From NCBI RefSeq assembly GCF_900113415.1, contig NZ_FOPH01000005.1, positions 124,001-188,000 on the forward strand: a stretch of 64,000 nucleotides of DNA. Direction: 5' to 3'. The DNA comes from Oribacterium sp. WCC10. GTDB taxonomy: Bacteria > Bacillota > Clostridia > Lachnospirales > Lachnospiraceae. Position 1 is the first letter of the stretch; each line of letters starts with the position of its first letter. A program made the translations under genes and the position numbers. The notes beneath the pieces are model-generated. The model made no database searches. It saw only the letters and a program-made list of their open reading frames with translations, and was not told the origin of the DNA. Positions 44,689-55,576 of the stretch are shown piece by piece.

Positions 44689-45006
44689 TGGTCAGAGATT
44701 TCAGAAGAGCCAGATGAGCCCCATATAAGGCCGTAAAGCCGAAGCGAGAAAAATCAGAATCGGGTCCTTTAGTGGCTCTTGGTTACATTTTCCTTAGATC
44801 CCTCGCCAAGTCAGAGTTTTCATAAAGAAAACTCTGATATTGTCGAGGGCCTAGAACTGCCCACGATTTGTTTTTTTATCGTGGGAGCCACGCGGCTTTG
44901 AGCGGTTCAGATGAATCCACAAGGATTCATTCTCTGACCACTTAGAGACCCGATTCTTGATTTTTCCGCTTCGGCACCTCGGTCTTATATGGAGCCCATC
45001 TGGCTC
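44689..45006. ncRNA. Large inverted-repeat structure, candidate structured RNA
   Basis: Arms of about 60 nt (44706-44766 and 44947-45006) pair almost throughout, for example GAGCCAGATGAGCCCCATATA with TATATGGAGCCCATCTGGCTC. Inside are TCAGAGTTTTC/GAAAACTCTGA, CCCACGAT/ATCGTGGG, GAATCC/GGATTC and CCCTCGCC/GTCGAGGG hairpins. GGTCAGAGA (44690) is also complementary to TCTCTGACC (44932). It fills the hisS-lysA gap. Strand not decided; a repeat element is the alternative. Confidence 0.5.
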
Positions 45007-45017
45007 GTCACGGTTCT

Positions 45018-46283
45018 TTAAAGATATTTCTTCATTGTGTCGTCTATATCAAGTGTTGCAAAGTAGTCTGCCGGAGTCTGGGCACGACGGATAAGCTTAA
45101 CTGAGCCGTCCTCTCTCAAGAGAAGTTCACTGGACCATAGCTTTCCGTTGTAGTTGTAACCCATGGCAAATCCATGTGCGCCGGCATCATGAATAAAAAG
45201 ATAATCTCCCTTTTCAAGTTCCGGAAGCTCACGATCTATGGCAAACTTATCATTATTTTCGCAAAGAGATCCTACTACATCATAAGTCTTTGTTGCTTCC
45301 GCATCTTCCTTGCCAAGAACCGTAATGTGATGGTATGCACCGTACATAGCCGGTCTCATAAGGTTTACAGCGCAGGCATCTACACCTGCATACTCCTTAT
45401 AAGTATGCTTGAAGTGGATGACCTTTGTGATGAGTGCGCCGTAAGGTCCGGTCATAAATCTGCCCATTTCTGTGAAAATGCTTATGTCTCCGAGTCCGTT
45501 GGGAACCAGCACCTCATCAAACACCTTATGTACACCTTCACCGATCTCTAGAATATCATTTCCCTCCTGGTCAGGCTTGTAAGGAATGCCGACACCACCG
45601 GAAAGATTGATAAAGTCAAGTTCTACACCCGTTTCATTCCTGATTCTTACTGCAAGTTCAAAAAGCTGTTTTGCAAGTGTAGGATAATAATCATTGGTAA
45701 CAGTATTGGACGCAAGGAAAGAATGCATTCCAAAACGCTTTACACCCTTGTCCTTCAGAATCTTATATGCCTCAATGATCTGTTCTGTAGTCATACCGTA
45801 CTTGGCATCCTGAGGATTATCCATGATGGTATTTGCAATCTTGAAGTATCCGCCCGGATTGAAACGAAGTGACATGGTCTCAGGTAAATATCCGAGAGTT
45901 TCCTCCAGTTCCTCAATGTTTGTAAAGTCATCAAGGTTTATGATTCCACCGAGTTTCTCACAAAACTTATATTCACTGAGGGGTGTTTCATTTGAGGAGA
46001 ACATGATCTCATGTCCTGAAAAGCCACATGCATCAGACATCTGAAGTTCGGTAAGGGAACTGCAGTCAGTTCCGCATCCTTCCTCCCTGAGTATCTTCAG
46101 AATAGTCGGGTTAGGGCAGGCCTTTACTGCAAAATACTCTTTAAATCCCTTATTCCAGCCAAAGGCTTTATAAACTTTTCTTGCATTCTCCCTGATACCT
46201 TTCTCGTCATAGAGATAAAAAGGAGTGTCATAGGTTTCGTTTATTTTCTGAACCTGCTCAAGTGTTGCATATGGTGTTTTCAT
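45018..46283 (-). CDS. lysA: Diaminopimelate decarboxylase
   Basis: 421 residues from ATG 46283 (GAGGAGG upstream). A PLP-dependent fold III decarboxylase: FAVKACPNPTILKIL carries the PLP lysine, LDFINLSGGVGIPY the glycine-rich phosphate loop, and GSLCENNDKFA the catalytic Cys region. The C-terminal YNGKLWSSELLL is typical. Makes L-lysine from meso-diaminopimelate. Upstream is a GTGGGG/CCTCAC hairpin (46307-46345) that could attenuate it. Confidence 0.88.
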   Translation of the reverse strand: MKTPYATLEQVQKINETYDTPFYLYDEKGIRENARKVYKAFGWNKGFKEYFAVKACPNPTILKILREEGCGTDCSSLTELQMSDACGFSGHEIMFSSNETPLSEYKFCEKLGGIINLDDFTNIEELEETLGYLPETMSLRFNPGGYFKIANTIMDNPQDAKYGMTTEQIIEAYKILKDKGVKRFGMHSFLASNTVTNDYYPTLAKQLFELAVRIRNETGVELDFINLSGGVGIPYKPDQEGNDILEIGEGVHKVFDEVLVPNGLGDISIFTEMGRFMTGPYGALITKVIHFKHTYKEYAGVDACAVNLMRPAMYGAYHHITVLGKEDAEATKTYDVVGSLCENNDKFAIDRELPELEKGDYLFIHDAGAHGFAMGYNYNGKLWSSELLLREDGSVKLIRRAQTPADYFATLDIDDTMKKYL

Positions 46284-46306
46284 TGTTTTCCTCCTCTGCA
46301 TTTTAA

Positions 46307-46345
46307 ATAAGACCCCACAAATAATAATATTTGTGAGGCCCTTAT
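46307..46345 (-). terminator. Hairpin in the lysA leader
   Basis: ATAAGGGCCTCACAAATA pairs with TATTTGTGGGGTCTTAT; TTTAAA follows on the minus strand, just before the lysA ribosome site. It may end the pyk transcript or attenuate lysA. Confidence 0.5.
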
Positions 46346-46490
46346 CCTCATCATGATGAAATACATCTGTAAATATGCGTGCGTATAAAATCGTCACTCA
46401 ATGATGATACATCGCACTCTCATTGTGTGCAATGAATTTTCATCTTTACATGATATAACATCCCGATGAATTTGAGAAATAATTTTTAGT

Positions 46491-47921
46491 TTATGCTCCC
46501 ATTACTCGCATGATATTTGTTGCTGTAACAGGCTGATTACGTGTAAGTCTGGAAAGAATTCCGGCTGTGATTACACAAAGGTCTCCCTTCTCTACGATTC
46601 CGCGGTTACGAAGCTCATCCATGGAGTTCTCGAAAAGCTCATCTGTTGTATCAGATCTTCTTGCCCAGATAGGTGTAACACCCCAAAGGAGCATCATCTG
46701 ACGAACAGTTGCCTGGCTTGGAGACATTGCATAGATAGGTGTTGCAGGACGATACTTTGAAATAAGTCTTGCAGTTGAACCTGTAAGTGACGGAACGATA
46801 AGTGCCTTTGCCTGAAGCTCTGATGCTGTTGTAACTGAAGCGGCACAAACAGCATTTGAGATATTGGCATAAGTATTCTCATCAACCTTACGCTTCTTGT
46901 ACATATTGTAATCAAGGAACTGCTCTGTATACTCAACGATAGAAGCCATCATCTCGAGCGCCTCTACAGGATACTTACCGGCAGCTGTCTCTCCTGAAAG
47001 CATAACAGCATCTGTTCCGTTGTAAACAGCATTGGCAACGTCAGTAACCTCGGCTCTTGTAGGACGTGGATTTCGGATCATTGAGTCAAGCATCTGTGTT
47101 GCTGTGATAACAAGCTTACCGGCGAAGTTTGCCTTCTTGATCATCTCCTTCTGAAGCTGTGGAAGACGCTTTGCCTCGATCTCAACACCAAGGTCACCAC
47201 GAGCAACCATGATACCATCAGCAGCATCAATGATCTCCTCAAGGTTATCAAGACCTTCCTGAGACTCGATCTTTGCGATGATCTTCATGGAAGAACCTGC
47301 ATTGTCGATGATCTCACGGATCTGACGGATAGTTTCAGCATTACGTACAAATGAAGCTGCCACAAAATCAAAACCAACTTCAAGACCGAACTTGATATCA
47401 TCGATATCCTTCTCTGTAAGGCCCGGAAGTCTGATGCTTACATTAGGAACATTTACGCCCTTCTTCTCGCCAAGCTCACCACCGTTTGTGATCTCACAAC
47501 GGATCTCTGCTCCTTCTACGCTCTTAACCTTGAGACCGATGAGACCGTCATCGATAAGGATAACGCTTCCCTCGGAAACATCCTGATTAAGTCCGTCATA
47601 ATTGATATAAACCTTATCCTTGTTTCCGATGCACTCTTCTGTTGTAAGAATGATCTCAGATCCTGCCTCAAGAGTTACCTTCTTGTGGTCCTCAAGCTCA
47701 CCTGTACGAATCTCAGGTCCCTTTGTATCAAGGAGTGCTGCGATCTCACGACCGCTGTCCTTACGTGCTTCCTTAAGAAGTGCGTATCTCTCAAGATGCT
47801 CCTGATGACTTCCGTGAGAGAAGTTGAAACGGGCAACATCCATATTGTCTGCAAGTTTTCTTAATATAGTATAGTCATTCTCATTTGGTCCAAGTGTACA
47901 TACAATCTTAGTTTTTCTCAT
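46491..47921 (-). CDS. pyk: Pyruvate kinase
   Basis: 476 residues, single-domain-set bacterial enzyme without the extra C-terminal PEP-utiliser domain. TKIVCTLGPNENDYTIL, then the barrel with KIIAKIESQEGLDNLEEI (catalytic Lys), VARGDLGVEI and TRAEVTDVANAV, and a C-terminal domain with SLTGSTARLISKYRP. Converts phosphoenolpyruvate and ADP to pyruvate and ATP, feeding pyruvate formate-lyase. Confidence 0.97.
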   Translation of the reverse strand: MRKTKIVCTLGPNENDYTILRKLADNMDVARFNFSHGSHQEHLERYALLKEARKDSGREIAALLDTKGPEIRTGELEDHKKVTLEAGSEIILTTEECIGNKDKVYINYDGLNQDVSEGSVILIDDGLIGLKVKSVEGAEIRCEITNGGELGEKKGVNVPNVSIRLPGLTEKDIDDIKFGLEVGFDFVAASFVRNAETIRQIREIIDNAGSSMKIIAKIESQEGLDNLEEIIDAADGIMVARGDLGVEIEAKRLPQLQKEMIKKANFAGKLVITATQMLDSMIRNPRPTRAEVTDVANAVYNGTDAVMLSGETAAGKYPVEALEMMASIVEYTEQFLDYNMYKKRKVDENTYANISNAVCAASVTTASELQAKALIVPSLTGSTARLISKYRPATPIYAMSPSQATVRQMMLLWGVTPIWARRSDTTDELFENSMDELRNRGIVEKGDLCVITAGILSRLTRNQPVTATNIMRVMGA

Positions 47922-47963
47922 TAAAAAGCCTCCTGTAATAATTGTGTTTAAGTCAGTTTCATG

Positions 47964-48012
47964 TCATATGACCGGCATCCGGTAAGGACTGCTTCCGGAA
48001 GTCCCGTCATAT
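47964..48012. terminator. Hairpin between rhomboid-like gene and pyk
   Basis: TATGAC/GTCATA outer arms with GGACT...AGTCC inside and a CCGG pair. It lies downstream of pyk's start region, in the gap after pyk is initiated, and most likely belongs to the pyk leader. Confidence 0.35.
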
Positions 48013-48030
48013 AATGATGTGTTTTTCACA

Positions 48031-48678
48031 TCATCTAAAATCATTAATATGGAAAACATTGCGATTCTTAGGTCTCTGATTTGAGAGGTAGAAAAACAAT
48101 GCCACATTCAAAATAGATAACGCTATCGCCACTTTTGTTCCAATGTCCGGTATAGTCAAAAACATGAAGATATATAAAACCACTTCTGCTATAGCCAGCC
48201 ATTTGGCCTTGATAGGTATGATAAAGTAAAGCATAAATGTTGCATCCGGAAACGAAAGCGCATATGCCAGAAAAATGCTGAAAGTCATATACGTCGGATA
48301 CATCTGAAGAGAAATTCCTGTAACTATATAAAACAGGAGTGCGGTAACCACCAGCATCAGCGCACCTGTGAAGAAAAAGAAATTATACTTGAATGTCCCC
48401 CAAAGGCTCTCCAGTGTGGTTCCCAGACTGTAGTAAACAAATGTTGCGATAATCATCCATACCACACTAGTGGATGGCGGATAAAACAGAAATGTCACTA
48501 TACGCCATATGTGGCCATGCAAAATAGCTTCGGGATCAAGATCCAGATAGTAATAATACAGTAATGGATTAAACATCTGAATAAGAAAACCCACCACATA
48601 AATAACACATATGTACTTCATAAGGTCTGGGATGGCGTAGCGTCCCAGTTTACGTTCCAGCTTCTGAAATATTGTCAA
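48031..48678 (-). CDS. Rhomboid-like membrane protein lacking the protease serine motif
   Basis: 215 residues with about six membrane segments. The N-terminal amphipathic region, the loop HGHIWRIVTFLFYPP and later helices follow the rhomboid fold. The GxSG catalytic motif is not seen where expected (MYPTYMTFSIFLAYA), and no matching His is evident. Probably an inactive rhomboid relative (pseudoprotease) in the cytoplasmic membrane. Downstream of it on the same strand is pyk's gap; no operon partner upstream. Confidence 0.65.
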   Translation of the reverse strand: MTIFQKLERKLGRYAIPDLMKYICVIYVVGFLIQMFNPLLYYYYLDLDPEAILHGHIWRIVTFLFYPPSTSVVWMIIATFVYYSLGTTLESLWGTFKYNFFFFTGALMLVVTALLFYIVTGISLQMYPTYMTFSIFLAYALSFPDATFMLYFIIPIKAKWLAIAEVVLYIFMFLTIPDIGTKVAIALSILNVALFFYLSNQRPKNRNVFHINDFR

Positions 48679-49247
48679 TTCAATTCTCCTTAAGTTAGTT
48701 TTTGTGTTGCACTGAATATAAATGTAATCATTTAAAAAAGGACCAAAGTGCCCCTTTATAAAAAATTTTCATAAAGTATATATTCTGTTATTGTGTTTTT
48801 CAAGGAAAAATGTGCTTAAAAAAATACATTTAAGGACTTTTTTATTTTTTTATAATGTATACACAGTGAAAGTTACTCATATTTTTTTCATACCACTTTA
48901 TTTATCGTCGATTTTATAAGGGATATATTCAATTTTCTCAGGTTTTTCAAAAAATTTTCTTGATTCTCCCCGACTTTTGTTCACAAAACTTTTACATTAT
49001 TACAGTTGAACGGTATCTGACTAAATGTTAAGATAGCATCTTGGTTCATACTCTATAAATATAAGAAAGATTATTCTTACACATATATCTTTCTTCTTAT
49101 TTATGATTATGAGCTCGTCTTTTGAACTCACCTGGCAAGTGATGAGATCTTTTCTCAAGAATGCCATCATGTAACCTTCCGATAACTTAGGGGCTTATTT
49201 TTTATGGGCTTATCGGATGGCAAGTTTATAGAAGATGGGGTTAATTT
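48679..49247. other. AT-rich divergent intergenic region with leader hairpins
   Basis: A 570-bp gap between divergent genes. 48780-49010 is very AT-rich. Near the activase gene, GGCA...TGCC encloses GAGA/TCTC (about 49134-49172). CCGATAA (about 49178) pairs with TTATCGG (about 49209) around a T6 run. A 5' leader structure for the activase transcript is likely; class not recognised. Confidence 0.4.
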
Positions 49248-52200
49248 ATGCAGCAATACAGACTTGGAATTGATATCGGATCAACTACTGTTAAGATTGC
49301 AATTCTTGATCAGAACAAAAAGCTGCTGTTCTCAGACTACCGACGTCATCATGCCGATATTCAGGGAACACTGGCTACTATTCTTGAAGAAGCAAGGATA
49401 CAGCTTGGAGATATCAATCTTTCTACCGTTATCACCGGCTCCGGCGGACTTACTCTCAGTAAGCACATCGAAGCCTTTTTCTGTCAGGAAGTCGTAGCGG
49501 TAGCAACAGCTTTAAAAGACTATCGTCCGGATACAGACGTGGCTATAGAACTTGGTGGTGAGGATGCCAAGATCATTTATTTCAAAGGCGGTATCGACCA
49601 GCGCATGAACGGAATCTGCGCAGGCGGCACCGGTTCTTTCATTGATCAGATGGCATCTCTTCTTCATACCGACGCATCAGGACTCAATATTCTTGCAAAG
49701 GACTATCAGATGATCTATCCGATAGCTGCAAGGTGTGGTGTATTTGCCAAAACAGACATACAGCCTTTGATAAATGAAGGAGCGGCACGTGAGGACCTTG
49801 CGGCATCCATATTCCAGGCTGTTGTAAATCAGACTATATCGGGACTGGCTCAGGGCAAGCCTATCAGAGGTCATGTTGCCTTCCTTGGCGGTCCTTTACA
49901 TTTTATGCCGGAGCTTCGCAAGGCTTTCATACGTACTCTGAACCTTCAGGGTCCTGAGATCATTGAACCTGAGAACAGCCACCTTTTCGCAGCTATCGGC
50001 TCATGTCTCAATACTCCTGAAGATGCTAAGTCAGTTTCCATTGATCATCTCATCAATCTTCTTCGTAATGGAATCAGGATGGATGCAGAATTAAAACGAA
50101 TGGATCCTCTCTTCAGGAATGCGGATGAATATGAGGCTTTCACAGAACGTCACAACAAGGCGAGGGTGAAAAGCAGTGATATACGTAATTATCACGGTAA
50201 TGTTTATCTCGGAATCGATGCCGGTTCTACCACAACAAAACTGGCCCTTGTCTCAGAAGAGGGTGAACTTCTGTACAAGTTCTACAGGAATAACAACGGT
50301 TCGCCTATCGCTACAGCGATAGATTCCATGAAAGAGATACGCGATCTTCTTCCGGAGGATGCACGTATCGCCTATGGATGCTCTACCGGATATGGTGAAG
50401 CACTTCTTAAGTCAGCATTTCAGCTTGACGAGGGCGAAGTTGAAACCATATCTCATTACTACGCAGCATCTTTCTTTGATCCTGATGTAGACTGTATTCT
50501 TGATATAGGCGGTCAGGACATGAAGTGCATCCGCATAAAGGACGGCACTGTAGATTCCGTACAGCTCAACGAAGCCTGCTCCAGTGGATGCGGTTCTTTC
50601 CTTGAGACATTCGCGAAGTCTCTCGACTACTCCGTCATTGACTTTGCAAAGGAAGCTCTTTACGCCGAGAACCCTACAGACCTCGGATCCCGTTGCACAG
50701 TTTTCATGAATTCCAATGTTAAACAGGCGCAAAAAGAAGGTGCTACCGTTTCAGATATTTCTGCCGGACTTGCCTACTCTGTAATCAAGAATGCTCTGTT
50801 CAAGGTAATCAAGGTTACAGATGCCAAAGACCTCGGAAAACACATCGTTGTTCAGGGTGGAACCTTCTATAACGATGCGGTTCTTCGTGCTTTCGAGAAT
50901 CTTTTGGGTGCCCATGTTGTCAGACCTGACATAGCCGGAATCATGGGTGCTTTCGGAGCTGCACTCATTGCCCGTGAAAGATATCATCTCGCAAACAAAA
51001 AACTTAAGGCTATGAAGCCGACCGAGGAAATAAAGGTCCCTCTCACTGCCTATAAGCGTGTGCAGACCTCCATGCTTCCTCTGGATGAGATCATCAATCT
51101 TAAGTACACCACCAAGATGACCAGATGCCAGGGCTGCAACAACCATTGTGTTCTGACTATCAACCAGTTTGGTGCAGGCAGAAACTTCATTTCCGGAAAC
51201 CGCTGTGAACGTGGTCTCGGAAAATCAAAGATAAAGAGAGATATTCCCAATCTTTTTGCATACAAGCTGAAGAGAATGTTCGACTATGAGCCATTGCCTC
51301 AGGACATCGCCGAGCGTGGAGAGATCGGTATTCCAAGAGTTCTCAATATGTATGAGAACTATCCTTTCTGGGCTACCTTTTTCCGTGAGCTGAAGTTCAG
51401 AACCATCCTTTCTCCGGCAAGTACCAGAAAGATATATGAGCTTGGTATCGAGACCATACCTTCAGAGTCAGAGTGTTATCCTGCAAAGATAGTTCACGGA
51501 CATATCGAGTGGCTCATAAGAAACGGCCAGAAGTTTATCTTCTACCCATGTATACCTTATGAGCGTAATGAAACACCTGATGCAGGCAACCATTACAACT
51601 GTCCTATGGTTACCTCCTACGCCGAAAACATCAAGAATAATGTTGAAGGCCTCGAGGACAATTCGGTAATGTTTATGAAGCCTTTCCTGGCTTTCACTAA
51701 CGAAAAGATCTGTACCGATCAGCTTGTCAGAATATTTGTTCATCCTGACGGAATTGAAAACTCTATTCGACCTGTCGGAGAACTCACTCTTGAAAAGATC
51801 GGGCAGCAGTTCAAAGAATGGAACTTCACTGAAGCGGAGATCCGTTCTGCGGCACACGAAGCATGGATAGAGCTCGAGCAGGCCCACCGTGACATGCAAA
51901 AAAAGGGTGAAGAAACTCTCCGCTGGATGAAGGAAACTGATCATCGTGGCATAGTTCTCGCAGGACGTCCATACCACGTTGACCCTGAGATAAACCACGG
52001 TATACCCGAACTTATCACAAACTATGATTTCGCAGTTCTTACCGAGGATTCTGTTTCGCACCTTGGTCAGGTTGAAAGACCGATCATTGTAACTGACCAG
52101 TGGATGTACCACACAAGACTCTACCGTGCAGCCGAATTTGTCAAAACCCGGGAAGATCTGGATCTCATCCAGCTTAATTCCTTCGGATGCGGACTGGATG

Positions 52201-53630
52201 CAGTCACCGTAGATCAGGTCAGAGATATTCTTACAGGTTCGGACAAGATTTATACCGTACTCAAGATTGATGAGGTTAATAACCTGGGCGCTGCACGTAT
52301 TCGTGTGCGTTCGCTCATAGCAGCCATACGCGTACGTGATGAGAAGCATTATGTACGCACCATGAGACCCGCAAGCTACGAACGCAAACTCTTTACCAAG
52401 GATATGAAGGCAGAGGGCTATACCATTCTTTGTCCTCAATTGTCTCCTATCCATTTTGATATGATAGAACCGGCCATCCGTGCTTCAGGCTACAATCTGG
52501 TTGTTTTGGACAATGCAAACCGCAATGCCATAGACACCGGACTGAAGTACGTAAACAACGATGCATGCTATCCGTCCATCATAGTTATCGGACAGATCAT
52601 GGATGCTCTCAACTCCGGTAAATACGACCTCAACCACACAGCTGTCATCATGTCACAGACCGGTGGCGGTTGTCGTGCTTCAAACTACATCGGTTTTGTC
52701 CGACGTGCTCTGGAGCATGCAGGCATGTCTCAGATTCCTGTTATTTCGCTCAATGCCAACGGCATGGAATCAACACCGGGCTTTAAACTGACTCTTCCTC
52801 TGCTCACACGAGCAATGCAGGGTGTGGTTTACGGTGATGTTTTCATGAGAGCCCTTTATGCCACAAGACCTTACGAGAAGGTTCCCGGTTCAGCAGAGGC
52901 GCTGTATCAGAAGTGGCGTCAGGTTTGTATCAAGGCATTGTCGAAAAGAACTACTTCCATGTATCTCTTCTCAAAGAATGTACGTGGAATAATCAGAGAT
53001 TTTGATGCGCTTCCTATAAAGGAAGGGCTTGTCAAGCCTAAGGTGGGTATAGTAGGTGAGATTCTTGTAAAGTTCTCACCTCTCGCCAACAATCATATAG
53101 TTGAGCTTCTTGAGAATGAAGGTGCCGAAGCTGTTATGCCGGATCTTATGGATTTCCTGCTGTACTGTTTCTACAACCAGAACTTCAAATACGAGAATCT
53201 CGGTGCAGGCTGGAAGGGTAAAACACTTTGCAACTGCGCAATCAATCTTTTGGAGTATTTCCGTAAGACTGCACGAAAGGAGTTTGCGAAGTCTAAGCGC
53301 TTCACGGCCCCCGGTGATATCAAGGAGCTTGCAAAGATGGCAAAGGAATATGTTTCAATCGGCAATCAGACCGGCGAGGGCTGGTTCCTGACCGGTGAGA
53401 TGCTGGAACTCATGGAGGAAGGTGTCAACAACATTGTTTGTACCCAGCCTTTCGGATGTCTGCCTAACCATATCGTCGGTAAGGGTGTCATCAAGGAGTT
53501 GAAGCGTCACAATCCTGATGCCAATATCATCGCTGTTGACTATGATGCCGGTGCATCTGAAGTCAACCAGCTTAATCGTATCAAGTTGATGCTTTCTGTC
53601 GCGCAGAATAAACTGAAGGAGCAGGCATAA
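49248..53630 (+). CDS. Fused 2-hydroxyacyl-CoA dehydratase activase (two BadF/BadG ATPase domains plus DUF2229 and dehydratase-like region)
   Basis: 1460 residues. Two ASKHA ATPase modules: [18 protein letters not shown] with [13 protein letters not shown] (about residues 4-135), and [19 protein letters not shown] with [16 protein letters not shown] (about residues 323-450). Then a DUF2229 region with a Cys-rich motif ([20 protein letters not shown]). Then a 2-hydroxyglutaryl-CoA-dehydratase-D-like part ([20 protein letters not shown]). The family is thought to drive ATP-dependent electron transfer through a [4Fe-4S] cluster. The fused protein is widespread in Clostridia; its substrate is unknown. 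No dehydratase subunits are adjacent. Confidence 0.9.
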   Translation: MQQYRLGIDIGSTTVKIAILDQNKKLLFSDYRRHHADIQGTLATILEEARIQLGDINLSTVITGSGGLTLSKHIEAFFCQEVVAVATALKDYRPDTDVAIELGGEDAKIIYFKGGIDQRMNGICAGGTGSFIDQMASLLHTDASGLNILAKDYQMIYPIAARCGVFAKTDIQPLINEGAAREDLAASIFQAVVNQTISGLAQGKPIRGHVAFLGGPLHFMPELRKAFIRTLNLQGPEIIEPENSHLFAAIGSCLNTPEDAKSVSIDHLINLLRNGIRMDAELKRMDPLFRNADEYEAFTERHNKARVKSSDIRNYHGNVYLGIDAGSTTTKLALVSEEGELLYKFYRNNNGSPIATAIDSMKEIRDLLPEDARIAYGCSTGYGEALLKSAFQLDEGEVETISHYYAASFFDPDVDCILDIGGQDMKCIRIKDGTVDSVQLNEACSSGCGSFLETFAKSLDYSVIDFAKEALYAENPTDLGSRCTVFMNSNVKQAQKEGATVSDISAGLAYSVIKNALFKVIKVTDAKDLGKHIVVQGGTFYNDAVLRAFENLLGAHVVRPDIAGIMGAFGAALIARERYHLANKKLKAMKPTEEIKVPLTAYKRVQTSMLPLDEIINLKYTTKMTRCQGCNNHCVLTINQFGAGRNFISGNRCERGLGKSKIKRDIPNLFAYKLKRMFDYEPLPQDIAERGEIGIPRVLNMYENYPFWATFFRELKFRTILSPASTRKIYELGIETIPSESECYPAKIVHGHIEWLIRNGQKFIFYPCIPYERNETPDAGNHYNCPMVTSYAENIKNNVEGLEDNSVMFMKPFLAFTNEKICTDQLVRIFVHPDGIENSIRPVGELTLEKIGQQFKEWNFTEAEIRSAAHEAWIELEQAHRDMQKKGEETLRWMKETDHRGIVLAGRPYHVDPEINHGIPELITNYDFAVLTEDSVSHLGQVERPIIVTDQWMYHTRLYRAAEFVKTREDLDLIQLNSFGCGLDAVTVDQVRDILTGSDKIYTVLKIDEVNNLGAARIRVRSLIAAIRVRDEKHYVRTMRPASYERKLFTKDMKAEGYTILCPQLSPIHFDMIEPAIRASGYNLVVLDNANRNAIDTGLKYVNNDACYPSIIVIGQIMDALNSGKYDLNHTAVIMSQTGGGCRASNYIGFVRRALEHAGMSQIPVISLNANGMESTPGFKLTLPLLTRAMQGVVYGDVFMRALYATRPYEKVPGSAEALYQKWRQVCIKALSKRTTSMYLFSKNVRGIIRDFDALPIKEGLVKPKVGIVGEILVKFSPLANNHIVELLENEGAEAVMPDLMDFLLYCFYNQNFKYENLGAGWKGKTLCNCAINLLEYFRKTARKEFAKSKRFTAPGDIKELAKMAKEYVSIGNQTGEGWFLTGEMLELMEEGVNNIVCTQPFGCLPNHIVGKGVIKELKRHNPDANIIAVDYDAGASEVNQLNRIKLMLSVAQNKLKEQA

Positions 53631-53750
53631 ATCATATCCCGCCCATCCGGAATCCGGCGTTCGTTGCGACCGGCTCACGGTGTTGATTATCCCATCCGGA
53701 ATTCGATGCTCGGCGCGGTCGGCTCACGGTGTTGAAAGTACATCTCATAC

Positions 53751-53802
53751 AAAAATCCTCTCGGCTCGGACGCTTATATGCGTTCGTTCCGAGAGGATTT
53801 TT
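53751..53802. terminator. Bidirectional terminator after the activase gene
   Basis: AAAAATCCTCTCGG pairs with CCGAGAGGATTTTT; inner GGACGC/GCGTTC. Ends the activase transcript. Confidence 0.8.
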
Positions 53803-54060
53803 CTATTCAAAGTTCTTTCAAACAGCAAGCCTGGCCGCATCCAATCATCGAATTCTTTACATTGATACATGCTTTATGTTGATTAAAAAAATAGATCTGG
53901 AATCATCAGGCAGGTAAAAATCAGCACATATGTTAGCGTTAACTTCTCTCTATCAACTGCATTATTATTTTAAATAAAGTAGTATATTGATAACAAACGC
54001 TCTCAGTGAAATCGAAGCTTTAATGGAGACTAAGCTTGCTGCTTGAAAGAACATGTACTG

Positions 54061-54114
54061 AAAAAAGTCCATCAGAGATGAACATATAAATGTTCAATCG
54101 CTGACGGACTTTTT
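54061..54114. terminator. Bidirectional terminator downstream of glyA
   Basis: AAAAAAGTCC and GGACTTTTT arms with TCAG/CTGA and GAACAT/ATGTTC inside. Confidence 0.75.
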
Positions 54115-54254
54115 GATTGGAATGTACTTTCAACGCCGTGAGCTGGCACCATGAAGTTCGATTTCACGTCCGTTTGGGATGAAGTGAGCCGACCGCGCCG
54201 GGCATCGAATTCTGAACTCAAAACACAGATGTCATTGGTACGTCATTTTTATAT

Positions 54255-55508
54255 TCAACCCTCGTAAATCGGATACTTCTTCGTAAGTTCAGCAACCTTA
54301 GCCTTGATTTCGTCCTTTGAATTCTCAAAATCAGTTGCTGCCTTCCAGATGCACTCTGCGATAGGTGCCATATCCTCTTCCTTGAAGCCACGAGTTGTAA
54401 CCGCTGCTGTACCGATACGAACACCGGAGGTAACGAATGGTGAACGAGGATCATTCGGAATAGCATTACGATTGAGAGTGATATTAACCTCATCACAGTT
54501 ATTCTGAAGAACTTTACCTGTAAGCTCCGGAATATTTGTAAGGTCAACAAGCATGAGATGATTGTCAGTACCGCCTGATACAAGCTTAAATCCCTGAGCA
54601 ACCATAGCTTCCGCAAGAGCCTTACAGTTCTTTACAAGCTGTGTCTGATACTCCTTGAATTCCGGCTTAAGAGCCTCACCGAAACATACAGCCTTTCCTG
54701 CGATGACATGCTCAAGCGGTCCGCCCTGACATCCCGGAAATACAGCCTTGTTGAAATTGTACTTCCTGGCAATTTCTTCGCTTGAAAGAATAAGACCGCC
54801 TCTTGGTCCGCGTAACGTCTTATGTGTTGTGGTGGTAACTACATGTGCGTATGGAATAGGTGACGGATGAATACCTGCTGCAACAAGACCGGCAATATGT
54901 GCCATATCTACCCAAAGAACAGCTCCCACCTTGTCTGCTATCTCACGGAAACGCTTGAAATCAATGATCCTTGGATATGCAGAAGCACCTGCTATGATCA
55001 TCTTTGGCTTTTCCCTTACTGCCAGAGCCTCTACCTCATCATAATCAATGTAGCCATCAGCATTGACACCGTAAGGCACTATGTTGAAATATTCGCCTGA
55101 GAAATTGGCAGCAGAACCGTGTGTGAGATGTCCGCCGGCATCAAGTGACATACCAAGTATCGTATCTCCCGGCTTACATATAGCCATGGTAACAGCCATA
55201 TTTGCCTGCGCTCCGGAATGAGGCTGAACATTGGCATACTCACAATTAAAGAGCTTCTTGGCACGCTCAATGGCTATAGTTTCGATATCATCTACGTTAA
55301 CGCATCCACCATAATAACGCTTACCAGGGTAGCCTTCAGCATACTTGTTGGTGAGTACAGTTCCCATAGAAAGCATCGACACATCAGACAGGATGTTTTC
55401 GGATGCGATAAGCTCAATATTGTTCTGCTGGCGCTCGTACTCTTTGATGATGAGATTCCCAACCTCTGGATCGGCTGCTGCAATGTAATCCATCACTTCC
55501 TTGATCAT
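54255..55508 (-). CDS. glyA: Serine hydroxymethyltransferase
   Basis: 417 residues from ATG 55508 (GGAGGTAACT upstream). PLP fold I enzyme: [27 protein letters not shown]-type region ([12 protein letters not shown]), [13 protein letters not shown], and the PLP lysine in [16 protein letters not shown]. Interconverts serine and glycine with tetrahydrofolate, supplying one-carbon units. Confidence 0.97.
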   Translation of the reverse strand: MIKEVMDYIAAADPEVGNLIIKEYERQQNNIELIASENILSDVSMLSMGTVLTNKYAEGYPGKRYYGGCVNVDDIETIAIERAKKLFNCEYANVQPHSGAQANMAVTMAICKPGDTILGMSLDAGGHLTHGSAANFSGEYFNIVPYGVNADGYIDYDEVEALAVREKPKMIIAGASAYPRIIDFKRFREIADKVGAVLWVDMAHIAGLVAAGIHPSPIPYAHVVTTTTHKTLRGPRGGLILSSEEIARKYNFNKAVFPGCQGGPLEHVIAGKAVCFGEALKPEFKEYQTQLVKNCKALAEAMVAQGFKLVSGGTDNHLMLVDLTNIPELTGKVLQNNCDEVNITLNRNAIPNDPRSPFVTSGVRIGTAAVTTRGFKEEDMAPIAECIWKAATDFENSKDEIKAKVAELTKKYPIYEG

Positions 55509-55576
55509 AGTTACCTCCACTTATAAACATTAATTTGGTTAAGTGATGACATAAATCATGTCTCACCTGAACCGGA

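Larger units (their letters stand above)
53642..54212. repeat. Tandem 45-bp repeat and a matching inverted repeat bracketing two terminators
   Basis: CCCATCCGGAATnnnnnGC..GGCTCACGGTGTTGA occurs in tandem at 53642-53686 and 53691-53735. Its complement recurs in two pieces: GTACTTTCAACGCCGTGAGC near 54124-54143 and GTGAGCCGACCGCGCCGGGC near 54184-54203. Together they bracket a 500-bp non-coding block. Looks like a small inverted-repeat element, possibly MITE-derived. No gene inside. Confidence 0.6.

Noticed and set aside
44575-45017. T-box leader for hisS
   Set aside because: No AGGGTGGNACCGCG-type antiterminator or specifier loop; the structure is a long inverted repeat.
51468-52454. Long minus-strand frame of 328 codons
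   Set aside because: Antisense shadow of the 1460-residue activase gene; composition is not protein-like.
49248-53630. Fusion or frameshift artefact in the 1460-residue protein
   Set aside because: Two activase domains plus DUF2229 in one chain is a known arrangement in Clostridia and the frame is uninterrupted.
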